Below, piece after piece: positions 18,071 to 30,641 of a stretch of 64,000 nt of DNA (the first letter of the stretch is position 1; each line of letters begins with the position of its first letter). The notes under the pieces are model-generated. The model was not told the DNA's origin, did no database searches, and was given only the letters and a program-made list of their open reading frames with translations. Made by a program: the position numbers and the translations under genes. The stretch spans positions 2,604,001 through 2,668,000 of the forward strand of contig NZ_CP157005.1 of NCBI RefSeq assembly GCF_039904985.1. Reading direction: 5' to 3'. The stretch is from Methylomonas sp. AM2-LC. GTDB taxonomy: Bacteria > Pseudomonadota > Gammaproteobacteria > Methylococcales > Methylomonadaceae.

Positions 18071-20104
18071 CTATTTTTCAATAGATGAATTTAATGCGTT
18101 GGTAAAAAAGTCTTCCCACCGTTCCAACACTTTTCTGTCTTTGAATAATTTTGAATTTCTTTCGAGGATTTTACTAGAGATAGTTTTTCTTAAAGTGTTA
18201 TCAGAGGCTAAGTGAACAGCCAACTCAGTATAGTCGATTGGATTGTGTGCAATGCATTCCTCTATTTCCATTTTTCGATACATGCTAGATGTATGCCTTC
18301 CCCGTTGAAATTTGCCTGGAAGGGTAACGACTGGAGTACCGACAGTAAAAGCCTCAAGACTCGTATTCATTCCGTTAAAATGAATGGTATCGAGCACCAC
18401 ATCTGAAAGGATCAATAAATTGAGGTAATCGTTGTAATTCTGGCGAGGCAAAAACAATATGCGATCTGCGGCTTTGCCGATGGAGAGCTGAAATCGTTGT
18501 TTCAGTAATTTAGTCCAATACGGTATGTGCGCTTCCAAGCAAACGATGACGCCTTGCGAATCTCTGTTCAATATGTTTGCCAGAATAAGGTCAAAATCTG
18601 GATGAAATTTAAACAAAGTTTGCGGGCAAAAATAAAGGTGAGTTTGATCTTTAAGCCCAAAATAAGAACGTTTATTGACTTTGAAATTTATATTCGGAGC
18701 GTAGTAATAAGTGGGCGTCCCTACATTATGTAATCTGATTAATTTTTCGCTGTAATGAGAGTCTGCTTCTAGTGTTTCAAAAAAGTCGGTTGAAACAAAA
18801 TAGTCAATATTATCAATTCCAGTTGTATCGGGATGTCCAAACGATACGCACTGTACCGGCGCTAAGCGGGAAAAAGCTAGATAATAAGTAAAGGGCTCCA
18901 TACCTATATCTTGATAGAAAAGAATATCAAGCTTCAAATCGGCAATCACTTTTCTGGCGTCTTCAAGTGAATTAGGCAGAATGTGATAATGATCTGACGA
19001 ATCCTGTATTAATTTAGAAACTGGATCGTTGATTACTGGTGGTACAAATAATGAGTGAACTTCAAACCGGTTTCTGGAAAGCTCTGCAATCAGCCCTCGG
19101 CTGGTTTTACCGATACTATGCAAATGGAAAAAGTTTGAAATAAATCCGACCCGAATTCGACTTTGTGTTTGACGTATTGTTAAACAGTGAGGTGCTGTCC
19201 AAACCAATGACGGGCAGGCCGACACCATCAGTTGAGCCACTTTGTTGTTTAGCTCAAGGTTGTCGAAGCCCTGAAATGCAAGATAGAAATTTGTTTTCCC
19301 TAATTCTTTCAACGGATCTTTTATCCGCACGCCAGTTTTTATGAGTTCATCTATTTTTGATGAAAATTCATTCCGCCAATCGACCAGAGCTTGTACAGAG
19401 GGAGCGATAATCGGTATTTGCAAAGCCGCTTTTATTTTAAGCGCGTCGGTAGGATAACTATGCAACAGCTTTTCAAATACTTGTTGTGCCTCGCTCATTC
19501 GACTTTGATTCGCTAAAACGCCTGCCAAACTGTATAGGGCTATTTGATGTGTTGGCTCTAACGCTAAGACTTTTTCGTAACATTCGATTGCGTCATCATT
19601 TTCATTTTGCTCAGCAAGTATGGAACCGAGATTTATCAAAGACTCTGGATTCAATGGGTTAAGACTCACCCAGCTTCTGAATATTTTGGCCGCTTCTTTG
19701 TATTTCCCCTGATTTCGCAAAGCCATACCTAAATGAAAATATAGGATCGGAAACTTAGGGTTTAAGCGTATAGCTAAGCGGTAGTTTTCTATGGACTTGT
19801 CCAGCTGGTGTAACGCTTTAAAACAATTGCCCAAGTTGTAAAAATAAGAAAAGTCTTTTTTTAGCGCTATGGCCTGATTAAAATAAAGTATTGCATCTTG
19901 ATATTGCCCTTCCTGCGCTTCAATGTTACCGAGTAAATTATAACAGTCCGATATTTTAGGATTGGTCGATAATATTTTATGACAGAGTATCTTGGAGTCT
20001 GCGAGATTGCCTTGTTGAAAATATCCGATAGCAATGTTTAGAGCTTCTTGGATGGTTATCGTTTTATAAGTTTGCTGCTGAGGTGAAGGGTTCTGGGTAT
20101 TCAT
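18071..20104 (-). CDS. TPR protein with O-GlcNAc transferase (GT41)-like C-terminal domain
   Basis: A 677-residue cytoplasmic protein. The N-terminal part (about 15-230) is TPR repeats (DCYNLLGNIEAQEGQYQDAI, YFYNLGNCFKALHQLDKSI, ESLINLGSILAEQNENDDAI). The C-terminal part (about 315-670) matches bacterial GT41/SPINDLY-type glycosyltransferases: FISNFFHLHSIGK, APVQCVSFGHPDTTG, RILFLPRQNYNDYLNLL, and the donor-binding segment DTIHFNGMNTSLEAFTVGTP. Such enzymes glycosylate proteins or adhesins; the substrate here is unknown. It ends about 275 bp before the RCC1/exosortase cluster on the same strand and starts 20 bp from a resolvase gene. Confidence 0.88.
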   Translation of the reverse strand: MNTQNPSPQQQTYKTITIQEALNIAIGYFQQGNLADSKILCHKILSTNPKISDCYNLLGNIEAQEGQYQDAILYFNQAIALKKDFSYFYNLGNCFKALHQLDKSIENYRLAIRLNPKFPILYFHLGMALRNQGKYKEAAKIFRSWVSLNPLNPESLINLGSILAEQNENDDAIECYEKVLALEPTHQIALYSLAGVLANQSRMSEAQQVFEKLLHSYPTDALKIKAALQIPIIAPSVQALVDWRNEFSSKIDELIKTGVRIKDPLKELGKTNFYLAFQGFDNLELNNKVAQLMVSACPSLVWTAPHCLTIRQTQSRIRVGFISNFFHLHSIGKTSRGLIAELSRNRFEVHSLFVPPVINDPVSKLIQDSSDHYHILPNSLEDARKVIADLKLDILFYQDIGMEPFTYYLAFSRLAPVQCVSFGHPDTTGIDNIDYFVSTDFFETLEADSHYSEKLIRLHNVGTPTYYYAPNINFKVNKRSYFGLKDQTHLYFCPQTLFKFHPDFDLILANILNRDSQGVIVCLEAHIPYWTKLLKQRFQLSIGKAADRILFLPRQNYNDYLNLLILSDVVLDTIHFNGMNTSLEAFTVGTPVVTLPGKFQRGRHTSSMYRKMEIEECIAHNPIDYTELAVHLASDNTLRKTISSKILERNSKLFKDRKVLERWEDFFTNALNSSIEK

Positions 20105-20123
20105 ATAGATTTACGAAAATTTA

Positions 20124-20687
20124 TTACGCATCATTTTTTTTCAAAGTGGCTAGAATACGATAAACGGTAGCCTCTCCAATACTTAAATGTTTGGCAATGT
20201 TTCTTTTGGTTTTTCCGTTTTCAGCGAGGGTAACAACTTCTTGACGGAGTTCATTCGCCAAAGGTTTTCTGCCTTTGTACTTACCAGCTACCTTAGCTTT
20301 CGCAACACCTTCCCGCTGCCGCTCAAGCATCATTTCCCGTTCGAATTGAGCAACACCACCCAAAACAGTTAACATCAATTTTCCGGTCGGGGTTTGTGTG
20401 TCCATACCTAGATTAAGAATCCGCAAACCGACGGTTTTTTGTTCCAGTGTTTTGATGATGGTCATAAGATCGGAAACTGATCGAGCTAGTCGATCAAGCT
20501 TAGTGGCAACTAATACATCGCCTTCTCGTGCAAATTCTAAAGCAGCCTCAAGCTGGATCCGAATTGAAATGGATGACACTTGCTCCCGAAATATTTTTTC
20601 GCACTGGGCAATTTCGAGTTCCCGTAGTTGTGCTTCAAGACCAGCAATTTGATCGACGGTCGAAGTTCTGGCGTAGCCGATAATCAT
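20124..20687 (-). CDS. tnpR: Tn3-family serine resolvase
   Basis: A 187-residue serine recombinase. The catalytic Ser9 lies in GYARTSTVDQ, the conserved block ATKLDRLARSVSDL and the E-helix region (VAQFEREMMLERQREG) follow, and a helix-turn-helix DNA-binding domain is at the C-terminus (RNIAKHLSIGEATVYRIL). It is complete. It is divergent from a broken Tn3 transposase with a res-like site between them, the normal Tn3 layout. It is probably the surviving part of a decayed transposon. Confidence 0.92.
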   Translation of the reverse strand: MIIGYARTSTVDQIAGLEAQLRELEIAQCEKIFREQVSSISIRIQLEAALEFAREGDVLVATKLDRLARSVSDLMTIIKTLEQKTVGLRILNLGMDTQTPTGKLMLTVLGGVAQFEREMMLERQREGVAKAKVAGKYKGRKPLANELRQEVVTLAENGKTKRNIAKHLSIGEATVYRILATLKKNDA

Positions 20688-20744
20688 TTTCGCTCAAAAG
20701 AATTTAAGATGTTGTGATAGAGTGTCAATCATAAAGCAAAAATA

Positions 20745-20790
20745 TGTCTAATGATAGATATTTATGGCATTTTCGAATCTATCACTAGAC
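20745..20790. other. Candidate res site between resolvase and transposase
   Basis: An inverted pair GTCTAATGATAGAT and ATCTATCACTAGAC (13 of 14 matching) lies in the gap between divergent tnpR and tnpA. Related half-sites occur at 20714-20730 (TGATAGAGTGTCA) and 20806-20820. Several inverted subsites in this position are expected for a Tn3-family resolution site. Confidence 0.6.
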
Positions 20791-20922
20791 CATGGCCTAA
20801 TGGTAGGCTAAATCTATCTTAATTTTACTCAGCTATATTTGCATAGTTAACCAACACCCAGAAAGGCGGTGGTGCAGAAAAAACCGTGCCATAACTTTAT
20901 CCTCATCCAATATAGATTCAGC

Positions 20923-21345
20923 ATGGCTCGACTATCGATTTTAACCCCAGACGAAATCAACGCTCTTTATGAAATACCCCCGCTTGATGATGAAGAGCGG
21001 TCTTTTTTGTTCTCCCTCGATATCAACGATGTAGCCGTTCTCGAAAGCTTTGATGACAACACTGCCCGAAAAGTGGATTACATCCTACAGCTTGGTTATT
21101 ACAGGGCCGTCAATTACTTTTTCTTTTTCAGTTTCCAAAAAGTTAAAGCTGACGTAACGTTCATTATGCAGTTATATTTTCCTGAGGAACCTTTCGGTAT
21201 CGACAAGCAGTCACTACCGGAACCGCTGCGAGGTCATGAATAAATTTGGCCTGAAAGAAGTCGATACTAATTTTCAGAGCCAATTATTAAAAGAAGCAAA
21301 GGCGCTAGTCAAACGACACGCTTTATCGATATTTGTGTTGGATTG
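20923..21345 (+). pseudogene. tnpA: Tn3-family transposase, truncated and frameshifted N-terminal remnant
   Basis: The frame from ATG 20923 (MARLSILTPDEINALYEIPP) gives the DUF4158 N-terminal domain of Tn3 transposases (SFDDNTARKVDYILQLGYYRAVNYFF). It stops at 21241-21243 after only about 107 residues. Family-like sequence resumes in another frame (NKFGLKEVDTNFQSQLLKEA, then KALVKRHAL) until about 21345, then is lost. Full-length transposases have about 1000 residues, so most of the gene, including the catalytic core, is gone. Confidence 0.85.
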
Positions 21346-21421
21346 CCGAAAAATGGGGTGCTCTGTCCATTTTTTGATTTATTCAACAAAGCCCGTTTGA
21401 TTCGTTTAACTGACTTTGTTA

Positions 21422-22063
21422 TTAAAGTAAGCGTGTGTTTAATAAGTTATGTTTTATGGCATAGTGGATTACTTCTGCATTGGTTGATAGTTGCATTTTT
21501 TTGAGTATCCGAGCGCGGTAAGTGCTAATGGTTTTCTGACTTAGCGAATATTCAATACCGATGTCTACTAGACGATTTCCTTTGGCGATGGCAAGAAAAA
21601 CCAGATATTCGCGGTCGGTAAGTGATTGATGGGGTAGTCTAGTACTAGAGGTCAATTCGTTTGCCAGTAGTTCGCCTAAAGCACTACTGACATATTTGCC
21701 GCCGTTGGCTAATTTTTGAATGGCATCCACTAGTTTTTCGGCTGCGCATTCTTTACTTAAATAGCCTTGTGCGCCTGCTCTGAGTATCCTAATGGCATAT
21801 TGATCTTCTGGATATGCGCTTAATACCAAGATTGGCTTATTTGGATGATATTCTTTAGCCATTTTAATCAAATCCAAAACATTTTTGCCAGGCATAGAGA
21901 TATCCAGTATTAAAATATCCCAAAGATTAGTGCGTATTCCACTGATTGCTTCATCACCATCCGCCGCTTCAAAGGCGATTTCCATATCAGAAACCTCGTT
22001 AAGTATGAGCTTGAGGCCATTTCGAAACATGGCGTGATCATCCACCAGCATTACTTTAATCAT
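21422..22063 (-). CDS. NarL/FixJ-family response regulator
   Basis: A 213-residue protein: a receiver domain (DD at 8-9, phospho-acceptor Asp in LILDISMPG, LVLSAYPED, and the conserved Lys in GYLSKE) followed by a LuxR-type helix-turn-helix (SLTDREYLVFLAIAKG, SQKTISTYRARILKKM). It appears intact. The upstream gene in the same direction is a decayed histidine kinase 6 bp away, so its original sensor is probably lost. Targets are unknown. Confidence 0.92.
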   Translation of the reverse strand: MIKVMLVDDHAMFRNGLKLILNEVSDMEIAFEAADGDEAISGIRTNLWDILILDISMPGKNVLDLIKMAKEYHPNKPILVLSAYPEDQYAIRILRAGAQGYLSKECAAEKLVDAIQKLANGGKYVSSALGELLANELTSSTRLPHQSLTDREYLVFLAIAKGNRLVDIGIEYSLSQKTISTYRARILKKMQLSTNAEVIHYAIKHNLLNTRLL

Positions 22064-22069
22064 ACTTAT

Positions 22070-22636
22070 CTAACTCCTTATGTCTTGAAACGGCATAGGT
22101 AATACTACTGTTTTTCTAGTCACTAGGCTACTAATAATCCTGAGTTTAGCAGCTAAGTATTGTGCATGTGAATGCCTGCTCAGGATGAGGTAGCCAGAGT
22201 CTGTTTGTTGTGTAATACGAGTGCTTTCTTCCGCTCTGATCAATGCCAGATGATTAGACAATTCGCGCTGTTTATGTTGACTGTTTTGCAATGCAGTTTC
22301 GGCCTGTTTTCGGGAGGTAATGTGCAACAAAATTACCAACAGTAATAGCCCTTTATCGTCAATAAACGCTATTGCCGAAACTTTATTATCGGCTAGCGTG
22401 CCATCTAGGTGGAGGAGCTTTACTTTGATTGCGTACACTTGAAAAGCGTTTGTCCACCCCAGATCAAATTTGGTAATCACCAAAGTAATGTCTGTTCGAG
22501 TGAGGCTGTCAAGGTATTGCTTGGGGGTGGCAATGTCTATGCTTTCAATTTCGGGACAGTCGACAAACGGGATTAGCCGAGTGATAGTCTGCTGGTAGAC
22601 GTCATTATCAATTTGAAGAATTTTAAAATCACTCAT
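22070..22636 (-). pseudogene. Degenerate histidine-kinase fragment (receiver-like, PAS end, start of HisKA_3)
   Basis: The 188-codon frame joins pieces of a larger sensor. Residues 1-65 resemble a receiver (LVITKFDLGWTNAFQVY), about 100-125 is the end of a PAS domain (LHITSRKQAETALQNS), and 128-143 is the beginning of a HisKA_3 dimerisation domain (LSNHLALIRAEESTRI). The segment continues into unrelated sequence before the phospho-accepting His. No ATPase domain is present. It therefore cannot act as a kinase. It is 6 bp upstream of the intact regulator. Confidence 0.75.
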
Positions 22637-23472
22637 TTAGTTTGTAACTATTCCAGACGGGGTTATAAATATTATTTTGAATGGAATAGTTGAATCTTAA
22701 CCTCAGAAGGCCATTTTGCCAAGCTCAGAAATTTCCGTAATTCAACATACTTTGCTGCTGTTGGATAACTAAAAGATAGCATCACCTTATAAACTCACTA
22801 ACGAGTATGTTTAATAAAATCGAATTCTTAATTTAATATTTCGTTTAATTTTTGATCAAGAATACTCATCAATGTAGGGAATTTAATTGTTATTAAATCC
22901 TTACCCTACAAAAAATGAAGAGAATAACTGATTTAATTGATACCAGTACTGGTCTATCTTAAGCCGTGTACTGGAGGAATTATTCATAGGATAAATCAAG
23001 CAAGATAAGGCGAAGCAATGACCGTGGGTTATCTGGAAGCAAAAATTGGCCACTATTTATTACAGGTACCGATGCGAAGTGACATAGACACTAAACTTGC
23101 CTTTTGCAAATTTCTGAAGCCTATGAGTGATGACATAAACAGATGGGAACGTTGAAAAACCACCCTTCGATACAACACAGGAGACCCCTGTCAATGCTCA
23201 AAAGCCGGGTTTTTCGAAGTTCCCAGATGCACAAGGCTATATACCATCCGACAGAACATTGGGCGCTGTTCAAGCACAAGTTTTCGCTGATTTTAAAGCG
23301 TTTGAACCATGTGGGCCCGATATTTAAGACCACAAACAATACATTTGTGCATATTTGCTGGCTATATGGAATCGCTCTCCAATATTTTAATAATTCCGTA
23401 AAAGTCCAAGTCATTATCCGAATTTAAATCACTTTTCAGATACTCACGTTTTGTCACAGGAGAGAGAGTTAT
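22637..23472. other. Long region upstream of the chemoreceptor
   Basis: About 835 bp. The left part is AT-rich with nothing recognised. A 45-codon frame lies at 23018-23155 (separate entry). The rest up to 23472 holds short frames without domain signatures. The chemoreceptor promoter should lie near the right end, where a GGAGAGAGAG ribosome-binding sequence precedes the ATG at 23473. Confidence 0.4.
23018..23155 (+). CDS. Possible small protein, 45 residues, unrecognised
   Basis: ATG 23018 opens a 45-codon frame (beginning MTVGYLEAKIGHYLLQVPMR and ending SDDINRWER) with a purine-rich AAGGCGAAGC sequence just before the start. It has a balanced, protein-like composition and no membrane segment. 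I do not recognise a family; it could equally be the decayed start of a longer gene. Confidence 0.3.
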   Translation: MTVGYLEAKIGHYLLQVPMRSDIDTKLAFCKFLKPMSDDINRWER

Positions 23473-25965
23473 ATGAGCATTTTCAATATGTTTGCCAATC
23501 GCAGCAATCAACAATTTGATGCTGAACTTAACCGAGTTACCCAAGCTATTATCGCTGGGCGTATAAATGAGCGTTTCAATACCACGGGTAGTAGCCATGA
23601 AGCACAACACATTGGCGAGTCGATCAATCAAATTCTGGATGCGATCGTTCAGCCTCTGAAAGTAACGGCAGAATGTGTCGAAAGTATTTCCATAGGTGCT
23701 GTGCCTGCCAAAATTGTTGATCATTACACGGGTGACTTTACTGTCATTAAGAATAATCTTAATTTGATTATTGACACTATCACGCAGCAGGCAGCGGTGA
23801 CCCAAGCGTTAGCTGACGGTGATTTCTCGGTAAAAGTGAATGTACGATCGGAAAACGATGCAGTGGCTAAAAGTCTGGTGAGTGTTATTGAGGTGCAACA
23901 GAGCTTGAATAGGGAATTACAACGGCTCACCGTCGCCTCAAGAGATGGCCAGCTTAGCGAACGGGGTAAACCGGAGCTTTTCAAAGGCGGATATGGGGAA
24001 ATAGTGAGTGGTGTAAACCAGATGTTAGACGCCATTTTACTACCTATTGGTGAAGGGAATCGGATTTTAGCGCAAATTTCCAACGGTAAAATCGACGAGT
24101 TAATCGCCCAGACTTACCAGGGTGACCACGAAAAGATGAAATTAGCGGTCAACAATGTCGCTACAACACTTCAGGGCTTACAAAATGAACTCCAGCGCCT
24201 CACAGTCGCCTCAAGAGAAGGGCAGCTTGCCGAACGGGGTAAACCGGAGCTATTCAAGGGTGGATATGGGGAAATAGTTAGGGGGGTAAACCAGATGCTG
24301 GATGCTATTCTATTGCCAATTGGTGAAGGCAATCGGATTCTGGCACAAATTTCCGTAGGCAAAATTGATGAATTAATCGCTGAGACTTATCAGGGCGATC
24401 ACGAAAAAATGAAATTAGCGGTCAACAATGTCGCTACTTCACTACAAGGGCTACAACATGAATTACAGCGTCTAACCTTAGCTTCTACAGAGGGCCAGCT
24501 CTCTGAACGGGGTACGCCCGAGAAGTTCAATGGCGCCTATGGGGAAATCGTCAGTGGTGTTAACCATATGTTAGATGCCATTCTGTTACCTATCGGCGAA
24601 GGCAACCGTATTTTGAGTCTAATTAGCGGCGGAGACTTGCGCCAGCGGGTAGAAATCGCCTGTAAAGGCGATCACGATAAAATGAAACAGGCAGTTAATG
24701 GTGTGCATAGCTGGCTATCCGACTTGATTGTGTATGTTACCAAGATTGCGAGTGGTGATATGAATGCGGAAATGGCGAAAGCATCCAGTGATGACCAGAT
24801 ACACGAATGGCTATTACTGCTCAAGCGTAATATTCAGGCTTTAGTAACGGATGCTAACTTGCTGTCAGTGGATGCGATTGGAGGTCGTTTAGAAACACGT
24901 TTAGATATCAGTAAACATCAAGGCGATTTTCGTAAAGTTGTGCAAGGCTTGAACGATACCATGGATGGCGTGGTACTGCCGCTGCATGAAGCCATAGAAG
25001 TTTTGACGCTTGTCGAACAGGGCAACCTAACCCAAATAATCAAAGGTGACTACAATGGTCAGCTAGACGACTTTAAAAATACTGTTAACAATACCATCGC
25101 TAAGTTATCGCAAACCATCGCCGAAGTTATCAGTTCCGCTGACCAATTAAGTAATGCCTCTGAACAAATCAGCGCTACTTCGCAGTCCTTGTCTCAAGCT
25201 TCCACCGAACAAGCCGCTAGCGTCGAGGAAACAACGGCCAGTGTTGAACAAATGGCAGCCAGTATCAACCAGAATGCCGAGAACGCCAAAATCACCGACG
25301 GTATGGCGGGAAAAACTAACAAAGAGGCTATCGAAGGCGGTGCAGCAGTAAAACAGACCGTGGATGCTATGAAGCTCATTGCCAATAAAATCGGCATCAT
25401 CGACGACATTGCCTATCAAACCAATATGTTGGCCTTGAACGCCGCTATCGAAGCGGCGCGGGCTGGTGAGCACGGTAAAGGTTTCGCGGTGGTGGCGGCT
25501 GAAGTCCGCAAGCTGGCTGAGCGCAGCCAAATTGCGGCACAGGAAATCGGTACACTAGCCGAAACCAGTGTCAAGACAGCTGAAACCGCAGGTACACTAC
25601 TGGATAACATTGTACCGAGCATTGCTAAAACCTCTGATTTAGTGCAGGAAATTGCCGCCGCCTCACTGGAACAATCGTCAGGAGTCAGCCAGATCAATAT
25701 CGCAATGAACCAGATGAATCAGATTACCCAGCAAAATGCCTCTACCAGTGAAGAATTGGCAGCAACTGCTGAAGAAATGACTGGACAGGTTGAACAACTG
25801 CAAAAATTGATGAGTTTTTTCAACATTACCGATCACAATGATGCATCGTTACGGCATTCCGCAACAAAAAGCCCCCATAAGGCGGTTAAATCTAAACCAA
25901 TCTTGCAGGTTAATCGGACTAACGCCAAATCCGAATTTGAATTAAAGAATTTCGAACGCTTCTAG
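23473..25965 (+). CDS. Cytoplasmic methyl-accepting chemotaxis protein with tandem HAMP-like repeats
   Basis: An 830-residue chemoreceptor with no signal peptide or membrane helix. From about residue 150 it carries near-identical 91-residue units ([20 protein letters not shown], then [20 protein letters not shown]), preceded and followed by more divergent HAMP-like segments. The C-terminal 300 residues are the signalling coiled coil with the conserved tip ([20 protein letters not shown], then [18 protein letters not shown]). No sensor domain other than the HAMP-like array is visible, so the signal is probably intracellular or relayed by a partner. It heads an operon with cheW, cheR and cheD. 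Confidence 0.92.
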   Translation: MSIFNMFANRSNQQFDAELNRVTQAIIAGRINERFNTTGSSHEAQHIGESINQILDAIVQPLKVTAECVESISIGAVPAKIVDHYTGDFTVIKNNLNLIIDTITQQAAVTQALADGDFSVKVNVRSENDAVAKSLVSVIEVQQSLNRELQRLTVASRDGQLSERGKPELFKGGYGEIVSGVNQMLDAILLPIGEGNRILAQISNGKIDELIAQTYQGDHEKMKLAVNNVATTLQGLQNELQRLTVASREGQLAERGKPELFKGGYGEIVRGVNQMLDAILLPIGEGNRILAQISVGKIDELIAETYQGDHEKMKLAVNNVATSLQGLQHELQRLTLASTEGQLSERGTPEKFNGAYGEIVSGVNHMLDAILLPIGEGNRILSLISGGDLRQRVEIACKGDHDKMKQAVNGVHSWLSDLIVYVTKIASGDMNAEMAKASSDDQIHEWLLLLKRNIQALVTDANLLSVDAIGGRLETRLDISKHQGDFRKVVQGLNDTMDGVVLPLHEAIEVLTLVEQGNLTQIIKGDYNGQLDDFKNTVNNTIAKLSQTIAEVISSADQLSNASEQISATSQSLSQASTEQAASVEETTASVEQMAASINQNAENAKITDGMAGKTNKEAIEGGAAVKQTVDAMKLIANKIGIIDDIAYQTNMLALNAAIEAARAGEHGKGFAVVAAEVRKLAERSQIAAQEIGTLAETSVKTAETAGTLLDNIVPSIAKTSDLVQEIAAASLEQSSGVSQINIAMNQMNQITQQNASTSEELAATAEEMTGQVEQLQKLMSFFNITDHNDASLRHSATKSPHKAVKSKPILQVNRTNAKSEFELKNFERF

Positions 25966-25971
25966 GAGTGG

Positions 25972-26526
25972 ATGATGGCAACAACGATCACAACACTGAC
26001 CAAGAAATCGGCAACTGTGCTGACTGACGATCAAGCTGTCAGTACTGGCCAATATCTCACCTTTTTGTTGAGCGGTGAGGTTTATGCGCTGGGCATATTA
26101 AATACCAAGGAAATTATTGATTACGATTACCTGACCGAAGTGCCGATGATGCCCGCTTTTGTGCGCGGCGTCATCAACTTACGCGGAAGTGTAGTGCCGA
26201 TAATTGATCTATTGGCGCGTTTCGGCAAGGGAATGACTCCGATTGCTAAACGCACGGGGATTGTTATCGTCGAAATCCCAAACGATAGCGAAGACGACAG
26301 TCAACAATACATTGGTATTATAGTTGATGTAGTGAATGAAGTTGTTGATATCAGTCCACAAGAGATTGAACCCGCACCGAATTTTGGCACTGGCATTCGC
26401 CCTGATTTCATCAATGGTATGGCAAAGCGAAATGACCGATTTATTATTTTGCTTAACATCGACAGGGTGTTGTCGGTTAATGAGATGGCAAGCTTAAGTA
26501 AAACTGTTGTGGATGGTTTTGTATGA
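25972..26526 (+). CDS. cheW: Chemotaxis coupling protein CheW
   Basis: A 184-residue CheW-domain protein (QYLTFLLSGEVYALGI, MPAFVRGVINLRGSVVPIID, IGIIVDVVNEVVDI), which couples chemoreceptors to the kinase CheA. It starts 6 bp after the receptor stop; ATG 25972 and ATG 25975 are adjacent candidates. The end overlaps the 5' region of cheR. No CheA gene is found in the window, so the partner kinase must be encoded elsewhere. Confidence 0.95.
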   Translation: MMATTITTLTKKSATVLTDDQAVSTGQYLTFLLSGEVYALGILNTKEIIDYDYLTEVPMMPAFVRGVINLRGSVVPIIDLLARFGKGMTPIAKRTGIVIVEIPNDSEDDSQQYIGIIVDVVNEVVDISPQEIEPAPNFGTGIRPDFINGMAKRNDRFIILLNIDRVLSVNEMASLSKTVVDGFV

Positions 26527-26527
26527 G

Positions 26528-27379
26528 ATGGCGATGATAAATGTGGAGAATATGCTCAGTTCTCGGGTCACGCCAGTATTGGAAAATCACGAGTTTATGT
26601 GGATCAAGGACTATCTCTATAAACATGCGGGCATTGTGTTAACCGACAACAAACATGCGCTAGTTTCTGGACGCTTGGATAATCGTGTACGTAGCCTTGG
26701 ATTATCCAGTTATAGCGAATATTTTCGATTACTCGGTAAGCCAGGATGCGAGTTAGAAACTCTGATGGCCATCGATTTGTTGACTACCAATGAGACCTAT
26801 TTCTTTAGAGAACCTAAACATTTCGACTTTCTCAAAAACCAGATTTTCCCCCAGCATCCGGCTGGTCAGCATTTGCGGATTTGGAGTGCCGCCAGTTCTA
26901 GCGGTGAAGAAGCCTATACGCTGGCCATGATAGTGGCTGAGTATGCAAAAACCAGTCAATGGGAAATCGTCGGCACCGATATTTCCACTCGAATACTGGA
27001 AAAAGCACGTAATGGTTTATATCCTATGAGCGCTTCGGAAAAAATCCCTATGCAGTTGTTAAAAAAATATTGTTTGAAAGGTAAAAATGAACGTGATGGC
27101 TTTTTCATAATTGATTCAGTTCTACGCAGTCGAGTTAAATTTATCTATGCCAATTTGATTGAACAATTACCTGATATAGGTAGTTTTGACATTATTTTTT
27201 TACGCAATGTCATGATTTATTTTGATAGTCGGACAAAACAACGCTTGCTTGAACGTATTCAGTGCTATTTGCGAGCTGGCGGTTATTTTATTATTAGCCA
27301 TTCTGAAAATCTTAATGGCATGCAAAGTGATTTGAACATGATTTCTCCATCGATATACCGGAAAATTGGCTATGAATAG
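26528..27379 (+). CDS. cheR: Chemoreceptor methyltransferase CheR
   Basis: The protein has an N-terminal helical CheR_N domain and a C-terminal SAM-dependent methyltransferase domain (DLLTTNETYFFREPKHFDFL, LRIWSAASSSGEEAYTLAM, IVGTDISTRILEKARNGLY, FDIIFLRNVMIYF). It methylates glutamates of chemoreceptors. ATG 26528 (or 26534) is preferred because these begin directly after the cheW stop; an upstream in-frame ATG at 26507 lies inside cheW. The stop overlaps cheD. Confidence 0.95.
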   Translation: MAMINVENMLSSRVTPVLENHEFMWIKDYLYKHAGIVLTDNKHALVSGRLDNRVRSLGLSSYSEYFRLLGKPGCELETLMAIDLLTTNETYFFREPKHFDFLKNQIFPQHPAGQHLRIWSAASSSGEEAYTLAMIVAEYAKTSQWEIVGTDISTRILEKARNGLYPMSASEKIPMQLLKKYCLKGKNERDGFFIIDSVLRSRVKFIYANLIEQLPDIGSFDIIFLRNVMIYFDSRTKQRLLERIQCYLRAGGYFIISHSENLNGMQSDLNMISPSIYRKIGYE

Positions 27380-27872
27380 CGAATTAACGACCCCCGATTT
27401 TTGCGTGGATGTTTTTTTGAACCCCGGCGAATTTTATTTTGGTGCTAAGGATACGCGGATCAGAACCATGCTGGGTTCTTGCGTGGCGATTACCCTATGG
27501 CATTCGTGTTTGAAGATTGGTGGCATGTGTCACTACATGTTACCCGTGCGGGACAGTCGAAATAGGAACACAGAGCTGGATGGTCGTTATGCTGATGATG
27601 CGATGACTTTATTCATGCGTGAGCTTAACAAAACAGCTAGCCTACCGATCAATTATGAAGTCAAAATGTTTGGTGGTGGCGATCAATTTCCCGGATATGC
27701 TAATGGCGAATTGATCAGTATACCGGCTAATAATATCCAGATTGGCCACAAATTATTAAAACAGTATGGATTTTCCATTACAGCCGAGCATATTGGTGGT
27801 ACCGGTCATCGGAATGTGATTTTTGATGTTTGGAGCGGTGAAGTTTGGATCAAGCATGTTGCCATATGTTAG
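27372..27872 (+). CDS. cheD: Chemoreceptor glutamine deamidase CheD
   Basis: The 166-residue CheD deamidase has its catalytic Cys in MLGSCVAITLW, His in CHYMLP and the conserved block VKMFGGGDQF. It converts receptor glutamines to methylatable glutamates. The start at ATG 27372 overlaps the cheR stop by 8 bp; a TTG at 27366 is a weaker alternative. The usual follower cheB is missing; a hairpin and convergent katG come next. Confidence 0.94.
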   Translation: MNSELTTPDFCVDVFLNPGEFYFGAKDTRIRTMLGSCVAITLWHSCLKIGGMCHYMLPVRDSRNRNTELDGRYADDAMTLFMRELNKTASLPINYEVKMFGGGDQFPGYANGELISIPANNIQIGHKLLKQYGFSITAEHIGGTGHRNVIFDVWSGEVWIKHVAIC

Positions 27873-27889
27873 CGCTTGAATCAAAGGTG

Positions 27890-27922
27890 GCGCTGTTCAA
27901 TTATGAATAAATTGAACAGCGC
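27890..27922. terminator. Bidirectional terminator between cheD and katG
   Basis: A perfect 13-bp inverted repeat (GCGCTGTTCAATT and AATTGAACAGCGC) with a 7-nt loop lies between the convergent cheD and katG genes. It has short A/T stretches at the base of the stem rather than a long T-run. Confidence 0.75.
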
Positions 27923-27933
27923 TGCTTAACGTA

Positions 27934-30641
<2,708 letters not shown>

